DNA of 64,000 nt from Prevotellaceae bacterium. Its GTDB lineage: Bacteria > Bacteroidota > Bacteroidia > Bacteroidales > Bacteroidaceae. The first letter of the stretch is position 1; every line of letters starts with the position of its first letter. Where the stretch lies: positions 1 to 64,000 of the forward strand of contig JAQYEW010000027.1 in NCBI GenBank assembly GCA_028723455.1. The letters run 5' to 3'. Below are positions 29,509 to 38,757 of the stretch, piece after piece. Both the position numbers and the translations under genes were made by a program. The notes beneath the pieces were generated by a model. The model was not told the DNA's origin, ran no database searches, and was given only the letters and a program-made list of their open reading frames with translations.

Positions 29509-29539
29509 TTTGTCATCTTTAAGGCTTTCCTTATCTTTG
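29509..29539 (+). promoter_or_regulatory. lepA promoter
   Basis: TTTG (29509-29512)-N19-TATCTTTG (29532-29539). Confidence 0.65.
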
Positions 29540-29593
29540 TAGATTGAAGAAAATTGGCAAATAACAATTCAAAAAGTTTAGATTCATACATCC

Positions 29594-31378
29594 ATGCAAA
29601 AGAACATACGCAATTTCTGTATCATAGCCCACATCGACCATGGTAAGAGCACCCTGGCGGACCGCCTGCTGGAGTACACCCAGACCATTCAGGTTACGGG
29701 AGGGCAAATGCTGGATGATATGGATTTGGAGAAGGAGCGTGGCATTACAATCAAGAGTCATGCCATTCAGATGGCATACGAACTGAATGGAGAAAAATAT
29801 ATCCTCAACCTGATTGACACTCCGGGCCACGTCGATTTCTCGTACGAGGTGAGCCGTAGCATTGCCGCCTGCGAAGGTGCGTTGCTGATTGTGGACGCTA
29901 CGCAGGGGGTGCAGGCGCAGACCATCTCGAACCTGTACATGGCCATTGACCACAATCTGGAGATCATTCCCATTGTCAATAAATGCGATATGCCGAATGC
30001 CATGCCCGAGGAAGTGGAGGATGAAATCGTTGACCTTATCGGTTGCGACCGCAAGGACATCATCCGTGCCAGCGGCAAGACGGGTATGGGCGTTGAGGAT
30101 ATTTTGAAGGCCGTCGTGGAACGTATTCCTGCTCCCAAAGGCAATCCAGAGGCTCCCTTGCAGGCGTTGGTGTTCGACAGTGTGTTCAATAGCTTCCGTG
30201 GCATCATCGCTTATTTCAAGATTGTCAATGGCAGTCTGAAAAGTGGCCAGAGCGTGAAGTTTATCAATACGGGGAAGGAATACAAGGCGGATGAGATCGG
30301 CGTGTTGAAGATGGATATGGTGTCCACGAAGGAATTGACCTGCGGCAACGTCGGTTATATCGTGAGTGGTATCAAGACGGCAACGGAAGTGAAGGTGGGC
30401 GATACGCTGACCACCACGGAGAATCCTTGCAAAGAGGCCATCGCGGGCTTTGAGGAGGTAAAGCCCATGGTGTTTGCGGGTGTTTATCCCATCGAGACGG
30501 AAGATTTTGAAAACCTGCGCGCCAGCCTTGAGAAATTGCAGCTCAATGATGCCAGTCTGACGTTCCAGCCCGAAAGCTCTGTTGCCTTGGGCTTTGGTTT
30601 CCGTTGTGGCTTCTTGGGCTTGCTGCACATGGAAATTGTGCAGGAGCGCCTGGATCGCGAATTCAATATGGACGTTATTACAACCGTGCCCAACGTATCG
30701 TACCGGATTTATGACAAACATGGTGTGATGCAGGAGGTACATAACCCCGCCGGTATGCCCGACCAGACGCTCATAGACCATGTGGAGGAGCCTTACATTC
30801 ATGCCTCGGTCATTACGACCACGAATTTCATAGGCCCCATCATGACGCTCTGTCTGGGAAAGCGCGGCGAACTCATCAAGCAGGACTACATCAGCGGCAA
30901 CCGGGTGGAGTTGCAGTATCGGATGCCTTTGGGTGAGATTGTGATTGATTTCTACGACAAGCTGAAGAGTATTTCCAAGGGCTACGCTTCGTTCGATTAC
31001 CATCAGGACGGCTTTCGCCCCAGCAGACTGGTGAAGTTGGATATCCTGTTGAACGGTGAGCCTGTGGATGCCTTGAGCACGCTGACGCATGTGGACAATG
31101 CGGAGACCTTCGGACGTCGGATGTGCGAAAAGCTGAAAGAGCTGTTGCCCCGTCAGCAGTTTGATATTGCCATTCAGGCAGCCATAGGCGGAAAGATTAT
31201 TGCCCGTGAAACTGTAAAGCAGCTCCGCAAAGACGTTTTGGCCAAGTGCTACGGCGGCGATGTGAGCCGTAAACGTAAACTATTGGAAAAGCAGAAGAAG
31301 GGTAAGAAACGCATGAAGCAGATTGGCAACGTGGAAGTTCCCCAAAAGGCCTTTCTTGCAGTGCTTAAATTGGATTAA
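29594..31378 (+). CDS. lepA: Elongation factor 4
   Basis: [43 protein letters not shown]-terminal [27 protein letters not shown]. Confidence 0.98.
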   Translation: MQKNIRNFCIIAHIDHGKSTLADRLLEYTQTIQVTGGQMLDDMDLEKERGITIKSHAIQMAYELNGEKYILNLIDTPGHVDFSYEVSRSIAACEGALLIVDATQGVQAQTISNLYMAIDHNLEIIPIVNKCDMPNAMPEEVEDEIVDLIGCDRKDIIRASGKTGMGVEDILKAVVERIPAPKGNPEAPLQALVFDSVFNSFRGIIAYFKIVNGSLKSGQSVKFINTGKEYKADEIGVLKMDMVSTKELTCGNVGYIVSGIKTATEVKVGDTLTTTENPCKEAIAGFEEVKPMVFAGVYPIETEDFENLRASLEKLQLNDASLTFQPESSVALGFGFRCGFLGLLHMEIVQERLDREFNMDVITTVPNVSYRIYDKHGVMQEVHNPAGMPDQTLIDHVEEPYIHASVITTTNFIGPIMTLCLGKRGELIKQDYISGNRVELQYRMPLGEIVIDFYDKLKSISKGYASFDYHQDGFRPSRLVKLDILLNGEPVDALSTLTHVDNAETFGRRMCEKLKELLPRQQFDIAIQAAIGGKIIARETVKQLRKDVLAKCYGGDVSRKRKLLEKQKKGKKRMKQIGNVEVPQKAFLAVLKLD

Positions 31379-31423
31379 CAGCGCTTAGCGCACGAATAAC
31401 CTACCATAGAAAAACCAGAGACT

Positions 31424-32023
31424 ATGCCACAGACAGTGATTCATACGCGGGACATTGCACGCGATATGGCTAACATCTATTGCAGACTTTCCCCCATGGG
31501 TGTCGAGGCCCTGGCTCGCTTACTTACGCCTATCAAGGTGGTGAAGGGTGAAACCTTGGTTCACGAGGGACAGGTGTGTCCAAGTATGTTTTATGTTCAC
31601 AAAGGCATGGTGCGCCAATATTATTACAAGAATGGCAAGGACGTAACGGAACACTTCAGTTTCGAGGGCCGTATCTGCTTCTGTATCGAAAGTTTCCTGA
31701 AGCAGGAACCAAGTAAGCTGATGGTGGAGGCTTTGGAAACCAGTCTGGTCTATGCTTTACCTTACGAGGAACTGCACGTGGCCATGATGCAGAATTCCGA
31801 GATTGAACTTTTCTACCGCAAGGTGCTGGAGCATGCGCTGATGAGCAGTCAGGAGCATGCCGACAGCCAACGTTTCGAGAACGCTGCCGAACGTTATATG
31901 CGCCTTATGCGCACCCATCGTGAAATCGTCCTGCGTGCCCCGATGGTCCATATTGCCAGTTTCTTGCAAATGACACCGGAGACACTCAGCCGTGTGCGTA
32001 AGTCTACGCAGCAGGCAGACTGA
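31424..32023 (+). CDS. Crp/Fnr-family transcriptional regulator
   Basis: cNMP-binding-like fold (VVKGETLVHEGQVCPSMFYVHKGMVRQYY) and C-terminal HTH (IASFLQMTPETLSRVRK). Confidence 0.85.
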   Translation: MPQTVIHTRDIARDMANIYCRLSPMGVEALARLLTPIKVVKGETLVHEGQVCPSMFYVHKGMVRQYYYKNGKDVTEHFSFEGRICFCIESFLKQEPSKLMVEALETSLVYALPYEELHVAMMQNSEIELFYRKVLEHALMSSQEHADSQRFENAAERYMRLMRTHREIVLRAPMVHIASFLQMTPETLSRVRKSTQQAD

Positions 32024-32024
32024 T

Positions 32025-33614
32025 TCAGTAGAACAGAGGAATCAGGAATACGCTGAGCAGGAAGACGATGAGGTTCAGTGGCAGACCCACTTTCAAGAAA
32101 TCCTGGAACTTGTAACCACCCATGCCCTGAACAATGAGGTTGGTCTGGTACCCGATAGGCGTACTGAAAGACGCACTGGCGGCAAAGCAAATGCAAATAA
32201 AGAAGGGTGTGGGGTCCATGCCCAATGTGCTGCTTATGCTTAGTGCCAATGGGAAGGCCAGGGCTGCCGCGGCGTTGTTGGTAATAAGTTCAGTGAATAG
32301 GTTTGTAATCAGATATAGTGCCGCCAGCATGATGTAGATGCCGCGTTCGCTGTGGCGCGCCATTTGTGCCAGGTCAACGATACGCTCGCCCACCATGTCC
32401 GCAAAACCGCTGTTCGTCATGCCGCGGCTGATGGCAAAGGCACAGGCGATGGTTATGAGTACGTCCCAAGAGATGAACTTCGTATAGCGGCGCGGAGAGA
32501 ATATGCCTGTCCATGCCATAATCACGGTGGTTACGGCAGCACAGAAGAACATATCCACTTGAAGGTTGGGAAGCAGGGCACTGACGGCAGGCAGTTCTCC
32601 TACAGTGGCCCCCAGAATCATCAATACAACAAGCACCAGGGTCAGCCATTTCTTGCGCGAACCCATGGGCACTTCCACCTCTCCCAGCTTGTTGATCATA
32701 AGGAAGACGCGACTGTCTTTCCATGCGGTGTAAAAACTTTCATCGGCCTCTACGATCAGTGTGTCCTCTTTTGTAAGGCGTGTATTCATAAAATCGCCCC
32801 TCAAGGGTTGTCCGCTACGCCGGATGGCCTTCACATTGGCACCATAATGGCGATAAAAGTCAAAGTCGCGCAAGGTGCGATTGATGCCGGGGAAACGGGG
32901 CGTAATCATAACCTCCATGAGCATCATTCCGGGAGGCAGATGTTTGTTGGTTTCCTCCTCTTCTTCTCCGCCTTCGCGATGGTCCGGCAGCAGCATGGGG
33001 GCAATCATGACCAGATAGAACAGACCGGTCAGACAGATGAACAGGCCAACACGACTAAGTTCAAACATACCTAACGTATGGCCGCCGGTCTGAACGTTGA
33101 TTAGTCCGCTTTGCAGGCTATCCTGGATCATGCCGTCAACAACGAGGTTGGTGCTGGTTCCTATCAAGGTTGTCATGCCTCCCAAGATGGTAGCGTAGCT
33201 CAGGGGAATCAGGAATTTTGAAGGTGGCAGGTGCATCTTCCTGGCCCAGTTTTTAATCATGGGTGCAAAGATAACCACGACGGGTGTGTTGTTGAGGAAG
33301 GCTGAAAGGCTGCTTACAATGGGCAGAAAGCGAAGATTGCTTTGTTCCACACTGATTTTCTTTGTGGGAAGCAGGGAAAAGATGATACGCTCGAGAACGC
33401 CGCTTTTGCGTACTCCCTCGCTTACCAGATAGAGCATGGCAACCGTTATCATACCTTTGTTCGAGAAACCGGCAATGGCCTCGCCGGGCGAGATGATGCC
33501 AAGGAGCATCATCAGTATGACAGCGGAAAAGAGGATGAGTCCCGGACGCATGCGGTCCATTACCAGACTTACGAACATGCCCACAATAATCAGGCTGACG
33601 AAGAATATCTGCAT
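32025..33614 (-). CDS. SLC13-family permease with TrkA-C (RCK_C) domain
   Basis: Multiple TM segments, FLNNTPVVVIFAPMI, IGTSTNLVVDG, central RCK_C-like segment (FNTRLTKEDTLIVEADES). Confidence 0.85.
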   Translation of the reverse strand: MQIFFVSLIIVGMFVSLVMDRMRPGLILFSAVILMMLLGIISPGEAIAGFSNKGMITVAMLYLVSEGVRKSGVLERIIFSLLPTKKISVEQSNLRFLPIVSSLSAFLNNTPVVVIFAPMIKNWARKMHLPPSKFLIPLSYATILGGMTTLIGTSTNLVVDGMIQDSLQSGLINVQTGGHTLGMFELSRVGLFICLTGLFYLVMIAPMLLPDHREGGEEEEETNKHLPPGMMLMEVMITPRFPGINRTLRDFDFYRHYGANVKAIRRSGQPLRGDFMNTRLTKEDTLIVEADESFYTAWKDSRVFLMINKLGEVEVPMGSRKKWLTLVLVVLMILGATVGELPAVSALLPNLQVDMFFCAAVTTVIMAWTGIFSPRRYTKFISWDVLITIACAFAISRGMTNSGFADMVGERIVDLAQMARHSERGIYIMLAALYLITNLFTELITNNAAAALAFPLALSISSTLGMDPTPFFICICFAASASFSTPIGYQTNLIVQGMGGYKFQDFLKVGLPLNLIVFLLSVFLIPLFY

Positions 33615-33692
33615 ATTTGGAATTCTTGTTTGTTTTTTTCAGGGTATAAAGATAGAATATTTTGTTGAAAGGACAAAAAACGCAAGGGTTTA

Positions 33693-33724
33693 TTTGGCTG
33701 TTTCGACCTTTTGTTTTAATTTTG
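33693..33724 (+). promoter_or_regulatory. tRNA-Thr promoter
   Basis: TTTG (33693-33696)-N20-TAATTTTG (33717-33724). Confidence 0.65.
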
Positions 33725-33736
33725 CACTCGGTTATC

Positions 33737-33809
<73 letters not shown>

Positions 33810-33870
33810 CTCCGGAGAGGTTCGCAAGTAATTGTGAACCTCTTTTTCTTGCCCTTGACGGATAACAACA

Positions 33871-33901
33871 AAAAAGGGGAGCCTTCGCGTGAAGACTCCC
33901 C
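33871..33901 (-). terminator. Intrinsic terminator of the M6 metalloprotease unit
   Basis: Minus strand GGGGAG.CTTC-acgc-GAAG.CTCCCC followed by TTTTTTG. Confidence 0.7.
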
Positions 33902-33921
33902 TGATAGATGTTTATAAGCGA

Positions 33922-36285
33922 TTACTTAATCACTACTTTCTTGCCGTTCAGGATGTAGAGGCCTTGTGCGGGACGACCGCTGATACGTCTGCCGTTCAGG
34001 TCGTAAAGTGCACTGCCCTTGCCTTGTGCCTCGATGCCGTGGATAGCGTTGGTCTGGCCAACGATGATGATATTGCTGGCGGGGCTGCTGTAGCTGCCCT
34101 CCAGGGCATATACCACGTAGGTGTAGGTCTTCGTTGCGTCAAGTTCTGTGAATGTTGCGCTGGTGCCTTCAACAATCTGCTCAACGGTCTTGTTGCCGCC
34201 TTTCTCCACTTTCACTGCGGCAATGTATGCGCGCTTGGTAGCCTTCATCTCAATCTTCATCTCGCTACCGTCTCCCTCGAAATAAAAGGTACGTGTAGCC
34301 AAGTCCTTGTCCAAGGGAATCTCACCAATGGTCTTGCCTGCAATGGAAACGGTCAGTGTGCCACCGTCTGCATCGCCTGAGCTATTCACCCAAGATGCGG
34401 CAGTGATGGTAACACTTGTATTGCCTGTGGTTTTGAATGAGGGCGTTGCCAGTTCACCAGCCACCTTGCCGGTGCCGATTTTAGTACCCAAAGCTCCAAC
34501 GTACACCTTCGTGCCTGTCCATCCGGGCATGGTGGTGTAGCTGTCCAGTTGAGAGGCCAGGTCGGTGCTGCCGTCCTTATCTGCTTTTAGCTTGTTGAAG
34601 TCCTCGTTGATGATGGTTGTGATAACCGGATTATCATTCTTCTCAGTTACGACAACGCGGTATTTCGTTGCGCCCTCTGCTTGCTGCCAGTTGGCGGTAA
34701 AGCTTGTGGGAGTTACATTGGTGGCATCCAGGGCTACGGGTGTAGCGATGTTCTTGTTTCCGGCAACAAAGCTGATGGTTCCGTCTTCATTCTGTTTGAT
34801 GTCGCGGATGGGGAAGTTCAGGAACATCCTGCCATCGCTGTTCTCATTGTACAGGATGGCGGCGGGGCTGCTGGTGTTTGTCAGTTCCGTCTTGCCGGTC
34901 TGGGGCCATGTGTCTTCTCCCTCGCTGTCCTCAGAGGCTTTCCCATCAGCGGGAATAATGGTCATGCGCTGGCGCGTTTCGGTGTTGTTCACCTCGTTCT
35001 GCATCCAAACGTCGGCATCATAGTCCAAGTGAAGCACGAGCATGCCTGCGGCCTCCAGTTCGCTATCCCAATCCTCAGCCTGTCGATTCTCCAGAAGGTA
35101 ATACTCGTCCCTGTTCTTTTGGTTGTAGATAATGTAAGCCTGTGCCTGGGAAGAAAGGGCAGGCAGGGCGCTTACCTCTGTGAAGGTGGTCAGCTCCGTG
35201 GGTGTCAACCATCCTGCTTCCTTACGCTGGTAGCTGTTATAGCCGGCGGGGATGTAGCTCATGCCGTTGTATGAGCCGCTGCACATCAGGTCCCATGAAC
35301 CCATTCCATAGTTTACTCCGTCTTTGTCTTCGGTATCGTAGCTGTCGGGGAATCCCAAGCAGTGGCTGAACTCGTGGCAGGCGGTGCCGATGCCGTCCAA
35401 AACGGGTTTGCCATTAGCATCCCTGAAGTCATCCTTGTCATTCAGACCGCTGCCCATCAGTTCGTTGCTGCACGCATAGGTATTGATTTTTACGCCATCC
35501 CTCGTGAGTGGACCCTTCTTTGCAGACTCCAGATCCCATTCGTGGGGCCAAATGGTGTTGGCGGGCGCACCCTGTGCCTGGCCATAACCGGCATAGATGA
35601 CATACACCTGTTCTACCTCGCCGTCGCCGTCCCAGTCATAGTCTTTGAAGTTCACCTGGCTATCTACCAGGTCGATAGCTTCAACGACCATACCGGCGGC
35701 GTCAGCATCTTCGCCTTTACCACCATTGTCCGCACCATAGCTGGCCATGCTCTTGCTCAGGTTGACGGGGCCAACAACGTTAAAGTCGATGTCCAGTTTG
35801 TTATAGCTCTGTGCCAGGAAATAATCACGCACGGAGCCAATTCCCAATGTGCCAATCCCGGGTACCTCATTCTTGTACCCCTCTTTGCTGAAGGCGTCTT
35901 TCAGATTGCTCTGGGCAAAGGTGAACTTTGTGTCGGTAAAATTCACAAGGATGACAAGTCCCTTCTTGTTACCACTCAGTGCTTTGGATTTACGCATCTT
36001 CTGTATGCGTTGCGCACGGCGTGTGTTTTTTGCTTGTATGCGTTTCTGAGCGCGTGCTTTTCTTGCTACGCTGTCAACGATAGGGCTGAGTGTGCCGTCG
36101 CTCTTCAGTTCGTAGCGAATCCCATTTGTACCCTTCCAATAATGTCCGTGTTCGTCACCCGCCAAAGTGGCTGTAATCTGCTTGCCATCGGCCAAAGTAA
36201 AGGTGCGCGTTATGCGCTTGGCGGGGACGGCAAAAAGGCTGGCAGCCATCATGATGGCTGCTGCCAGAGAAAAAAATCTCTTCAT
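33922..36285 (-). CDS. Secreted M6-family metalloprotease with C-terminal sorting-like tail
   Basis: Signal peptide; TACHEFSHCLGFPDSYD (HExxHxxGxxD); C-terminus YDLNGRRISGRPAQGLYILNGKKVVIK. Confidence 0.88.
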   Translation of the reverse strand: MKRFFSLAAAIMMAASLFAVPAKRITRTFTLADGKQITATLAGDEHGHYWKGTNGIRYELKSDGTLSPIVDSVARKARAQKRIQAKNTRRAQRIQKMRKSKALSGNKKGLVILVNFTDTKFTFAQSNLKDAFSKEGYKNEVPGIGTLGIGSVRDYFLAQSYNKLDIDFNVVGPVNLSKSMASYGADNGGKGEDADAAGMVVEAIDLVDSQVNFKDYDWDGDGEVEQVYVIYAGYGQAQGAPANTIWPHEWDLESAKKGPLTRDGVKINTYACSNELMGSGLNDKDDFRDANGKPVLDGIGTACHEFSHCLGFPDSYDTEDKDGVNYGMGSWDLMCSGSYNGMSYIPAGYNSYQRKEAGWLTPTELTTFTEVSALPALSSQAQAYIIYNQKNRDEYYLLENRQAEDWDSELEAAGMLVLHLDYDADVWMQNEVNNTETRQRMTIIPADGKASEDSEGEDTWPQTGKTELTNTSSPAAILYNENSDGRMFLNFPIRDIKQNEDGTISFVAGNKNIATPVALDATNVTPTSFTANWQQAEGATKYRVVVTEKNDNPVITTIINEDFNKLKADKDGSTDLASQLDSYTTMPGWTGTKVYVGALGTKIGTGKVAGELATPSFKTTGNTSVTITAASWVNSSGDADGGTLTVSIAGKTIGEIPLDKDLATRTFYFEGDGSEMKIEMKATKRAYIAAVKVEKGGNKTVEQIVEGTSATFTELDATKTYTYVVYALEGSYSSPASNIIIVGQTNAIHGIEAQGKGSALYDLNGRRISGRPAQGLYILNGKKVVIK

Positions 36286-36314
36286 GTTTTGTTAGTAAAT
36301 GATTTTAGAAATTA

Positions 36315-38144
36315 TTAAATGATAATTTTATTGCCTTTTATAATGTAGATTCCTTTCGTCAGGGCGTGGGGGAGCACCCGTTCGCCATGAAGGTTGTATA
36401 TGATTGTGGGATTGTCTTTAATTCGCTGGGCATTTATGCCCGTGGTGTTGAGTTCAAACCAATCACTCCATGGACTGGTGAGGTAATCTTCTGGACTGTC
36501 TGCCAGTGCGCGTGCTCTCAGTCTGAGGTTACGCTCCTGCGGCAGATCAGACAGCATGAAGGCGATGGAGGACCCGCTGAACTGTTGCAGGAGCACGTCG
36601 CCCTCGTACACTTCCAATTCGTATTTTGTGGCGTTCTCCACAACGGTTACCGCAAAGCCATCTTCGGTGTCTACGGGACTGATGACGGGTGCGGACAGCT
36701 GTCCGTTGGTACGGAAGCATAGCGTAACGGTTCCGTCGCTGTGCTCCATGATGTTACGGATGGGTTGTCCCATAAACTGACGGGCGGTGAAAACGGTGGC
36801 GGCGGGAGTGGTCTCATCTGTCAGGTTATAATTCAACTGGTCGCCGGGCCACAGCCAGCCCTGCATGGCGGCTATCCACGCATTTTGTGTGGTGCCGGGG
36901 CGTCCGACGGTGTTGTAGTTGTTGTTGGCCGGAATGAATGTCATGCACTGGTGGTTTTGCATGCGGTTCACGGTGTTGGCGTTCCAGCGGGTTGCCTGAT
37001 AATCGACGTGCAGGATTTGCAGTCCGTGGCTGCGACGTGCCAACACGGCATCTGCGCCAAAGGCTTGGCGGTTCTCTAAGGTGTAGTATTCGTTTGCGTT
37101 TTCCGGGTTCACAATCTTGTAGCCCTTGCCGCCCCGACTGATGGGTTCAAGGGTAAGCAGACAGGGTTCCGTGAGTGTCTCCAAAGGACGCCATCCCATG
37201 AAGTCGCGCTCATAGGCCGTGTAGCCGCAAGGATTCTTGTTGTTGTTGATATAAGCCCCGTAGTCCATCAGGCTCAGTATGTCCATGGCGTCGCCGTCGG
37301 GGTTACTCTTCGTGTCATAGAAGTCGGGCAGCCCGATGGCGTGGCTCATTTCGTGACAGAAAGTTCCGATGCCGTCGGGACGCGTAGATGTGATGACACC
37401 ATTCTCACGGCCGGCCACCAGCCGTTCGGCAACGCAGCCGTATCCGGCAAAGGTGATGCCGCCCACTGTGATGCGTGCAGTGCTCTCCTTGGGCCAGATG
37501 TCGGTTGTAACTTTGCTGTTGTTCTCGCCCAGACCGGCGTAGAGGAAGAACACCATATCCACGACACCATCCGCATTGTTGTCAAAATCGTTCCATGTGG
37601 TAAAACCTACCTCCTGGGCTTTCTGAATAGCCTGGGAATAGAATTCATTGATTTTAAGGTCTTTGCTTGTGTTGCTGGCGTTGTTGGCACCGTAATAGGC
37701 CGTGTTGTTGTCCAGGGTTACGGGGCCGATGACGGTGAAGTGGGGCTGGAAGATATTGTCGCTTTGTTCCGCAAAATATCCTTTGACCGAGTGGCTGTTT
37801 CCATCAATGGGGTTGCCTTGCGCGTCGCCATTGAAAAATGCCGTGTAGTGGGTGTTGATTTCGGATGCGTCGCTGCTGGGAGTGATGAATTTCGTGTCGG
37901 CAAACTGCACCAGGATGACCGGCACATGGGGACTTCCCTGTGCTTTCATGGGTGCCGTCGCTTGGCTGCCTATGTAGCGTGGTCCGCCGGGGGTGTACGC
38001 CGGAGTGTCGAAATGGATGAAACATTCGGGACGACGAATGTCTTTCCAATCCGGAAAGTCTTCCTGAGCATACGCTAAAGGACTGATACCTAAAGCTACA
38101 TATACGAGTAGAGACTTAATAGAAAATATAAATCTTCCTTTCAT
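36315..38144 (-). CDS. Secreted M6-family metalloprotease (second copy) with C-terminal sorting-like tail
   Basis: TFCHEMSHAIGLPDFYD; C-terminus YNLHGERVLPHALTKGIYIIKGNKIII. Confidence 0.88.
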   Translation of the reverse strand: MKGRFIFSIKSLLVYVALGISPLAYAQEDFPDWKDIRRPECFIHFDTPAYTPGGPRYIGSQATAPMKAQGSPHVPVILVQFADTKFITPSSDASEINTHYTAFFNGDAQGNPIDGNSHSVKGYFAEQSDNIFQPHFTVIGPVTLDNNTAYYGANNASNTSKDLKINEFYSQAIQKAQEVGFTTWNDFDNNADGVVDMVFFLYAGLGENNSKVTTDIWPKESTARITVGGITFAGYGCVAERLVAGRENGVITSTRPDGIGTFCHEMSHAIGLPDFYDTKSNPDGDAMDILSLMDYGAYINNNKNPCGYTAYERDFMGWRPLETLTEPCLLTLEPISRGGKGYKIVNPENANEYYTLENRQAFGADAVLARRSHGLQILHVDYQATRWNANTVNRMQNHQCMTFIPANNNYNTVGRPGTTQNAWIAAMQGWLWPGDQLNYNLTDETTPAATVFTARQFMGQPIRNIMEHSDGTVTLCFRTNGQLSAPVISPVDTEDGFAVTVVENATKYELEVYEGDVLLQQFSGSSIAFMLSDLPQERNLRLRARALADSPEDYLTSPWSDWFELNTTGINAQRIKDNPTIIYNLHGERVLPHALTKGIYIIKGNKIII

Positions 38145-38175
38145 GGACTTAGAGTACTAAAAACAGGTCATTTTG

Positions 38176-38208
38176 CAAAGATACGGAAAATTATAATAAA
38201 CCCCCAAA
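38176..38208 (-). promoter_or_regulatory. Promoter of the tandem M6 metalloprotease unit
   Basis: Minus strand: TTTG (38208-38205)-N21-TATCTTTG (38183-38176). Confidence 0.65.
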
Positions 38209-38701
38209 TTTTTCGTTTTTTTTCTTATTATGGTATTTTTCGACAAAAGACACATTTAATCAGATCAAAACAAAAATTTAATTTGGATGATTCTTATATG
38301 ATAGTTATTTTCTTCTTTTTTTGTGTACCTTCCTTGGCCTTACATCGAATGTAAGCCGTCCCAAAGATGAATGAATGATACCCGGAGAGAAAAAGATCAA
38401 TGATTATATTTCTTTCAAGGGGTCGCCGGAAATAAAACCGACGAAAATTTATGCCCTCATCACAAGAAACTCCTTTTAAAAAGATGCCCAACTGGATCTT
38501 ACTTATATGCGCTGGTTAAGGATGCTACTTTGAATTTCTCTGAGACATTCCAACTTCCGGCGGGGCGGGCAACGAAATACTGGGTTCATTCCTACGCTGC
38601 GTCTTTACAATTCGATCCCCGGCAATCATCTCTTTTGTTTGAGAAAAGAAGTCGGTTCTTCACGACTTCAATAAAGTATGATAAGCAAGTTCGCTGGTTC
38701 G

Positions 38702-38739
38702 GCAAGACAGTAAGCACTATTTGGCGCTTACTGTCTTGC
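38702..38739. repeat. 14-bp perfect inverted repeat 3' of the GH16 gene
   Basis: GCAAGACAGTAAGC-N10-GCTTACTGTCTTGC; no strong U-tract on the minus strand. Confidence 0.8.
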
Positions 38740-38757
38740 TTCCTTAATATATGAGTC

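Noticed and set aside
29531-31090. 519-aa minus-strand ORF antisense to lepA
   Set aside because: Shadow ORF; the plus-strand lepA is unambiguous and the antisense translation (His/Leu/Val-rich) has no family signature
38530-38754. 74-aa plus-strand ORF
   Set aside because: No signature, weak start context, overlaps the 14-bp inverted repeat; more likely non-coding
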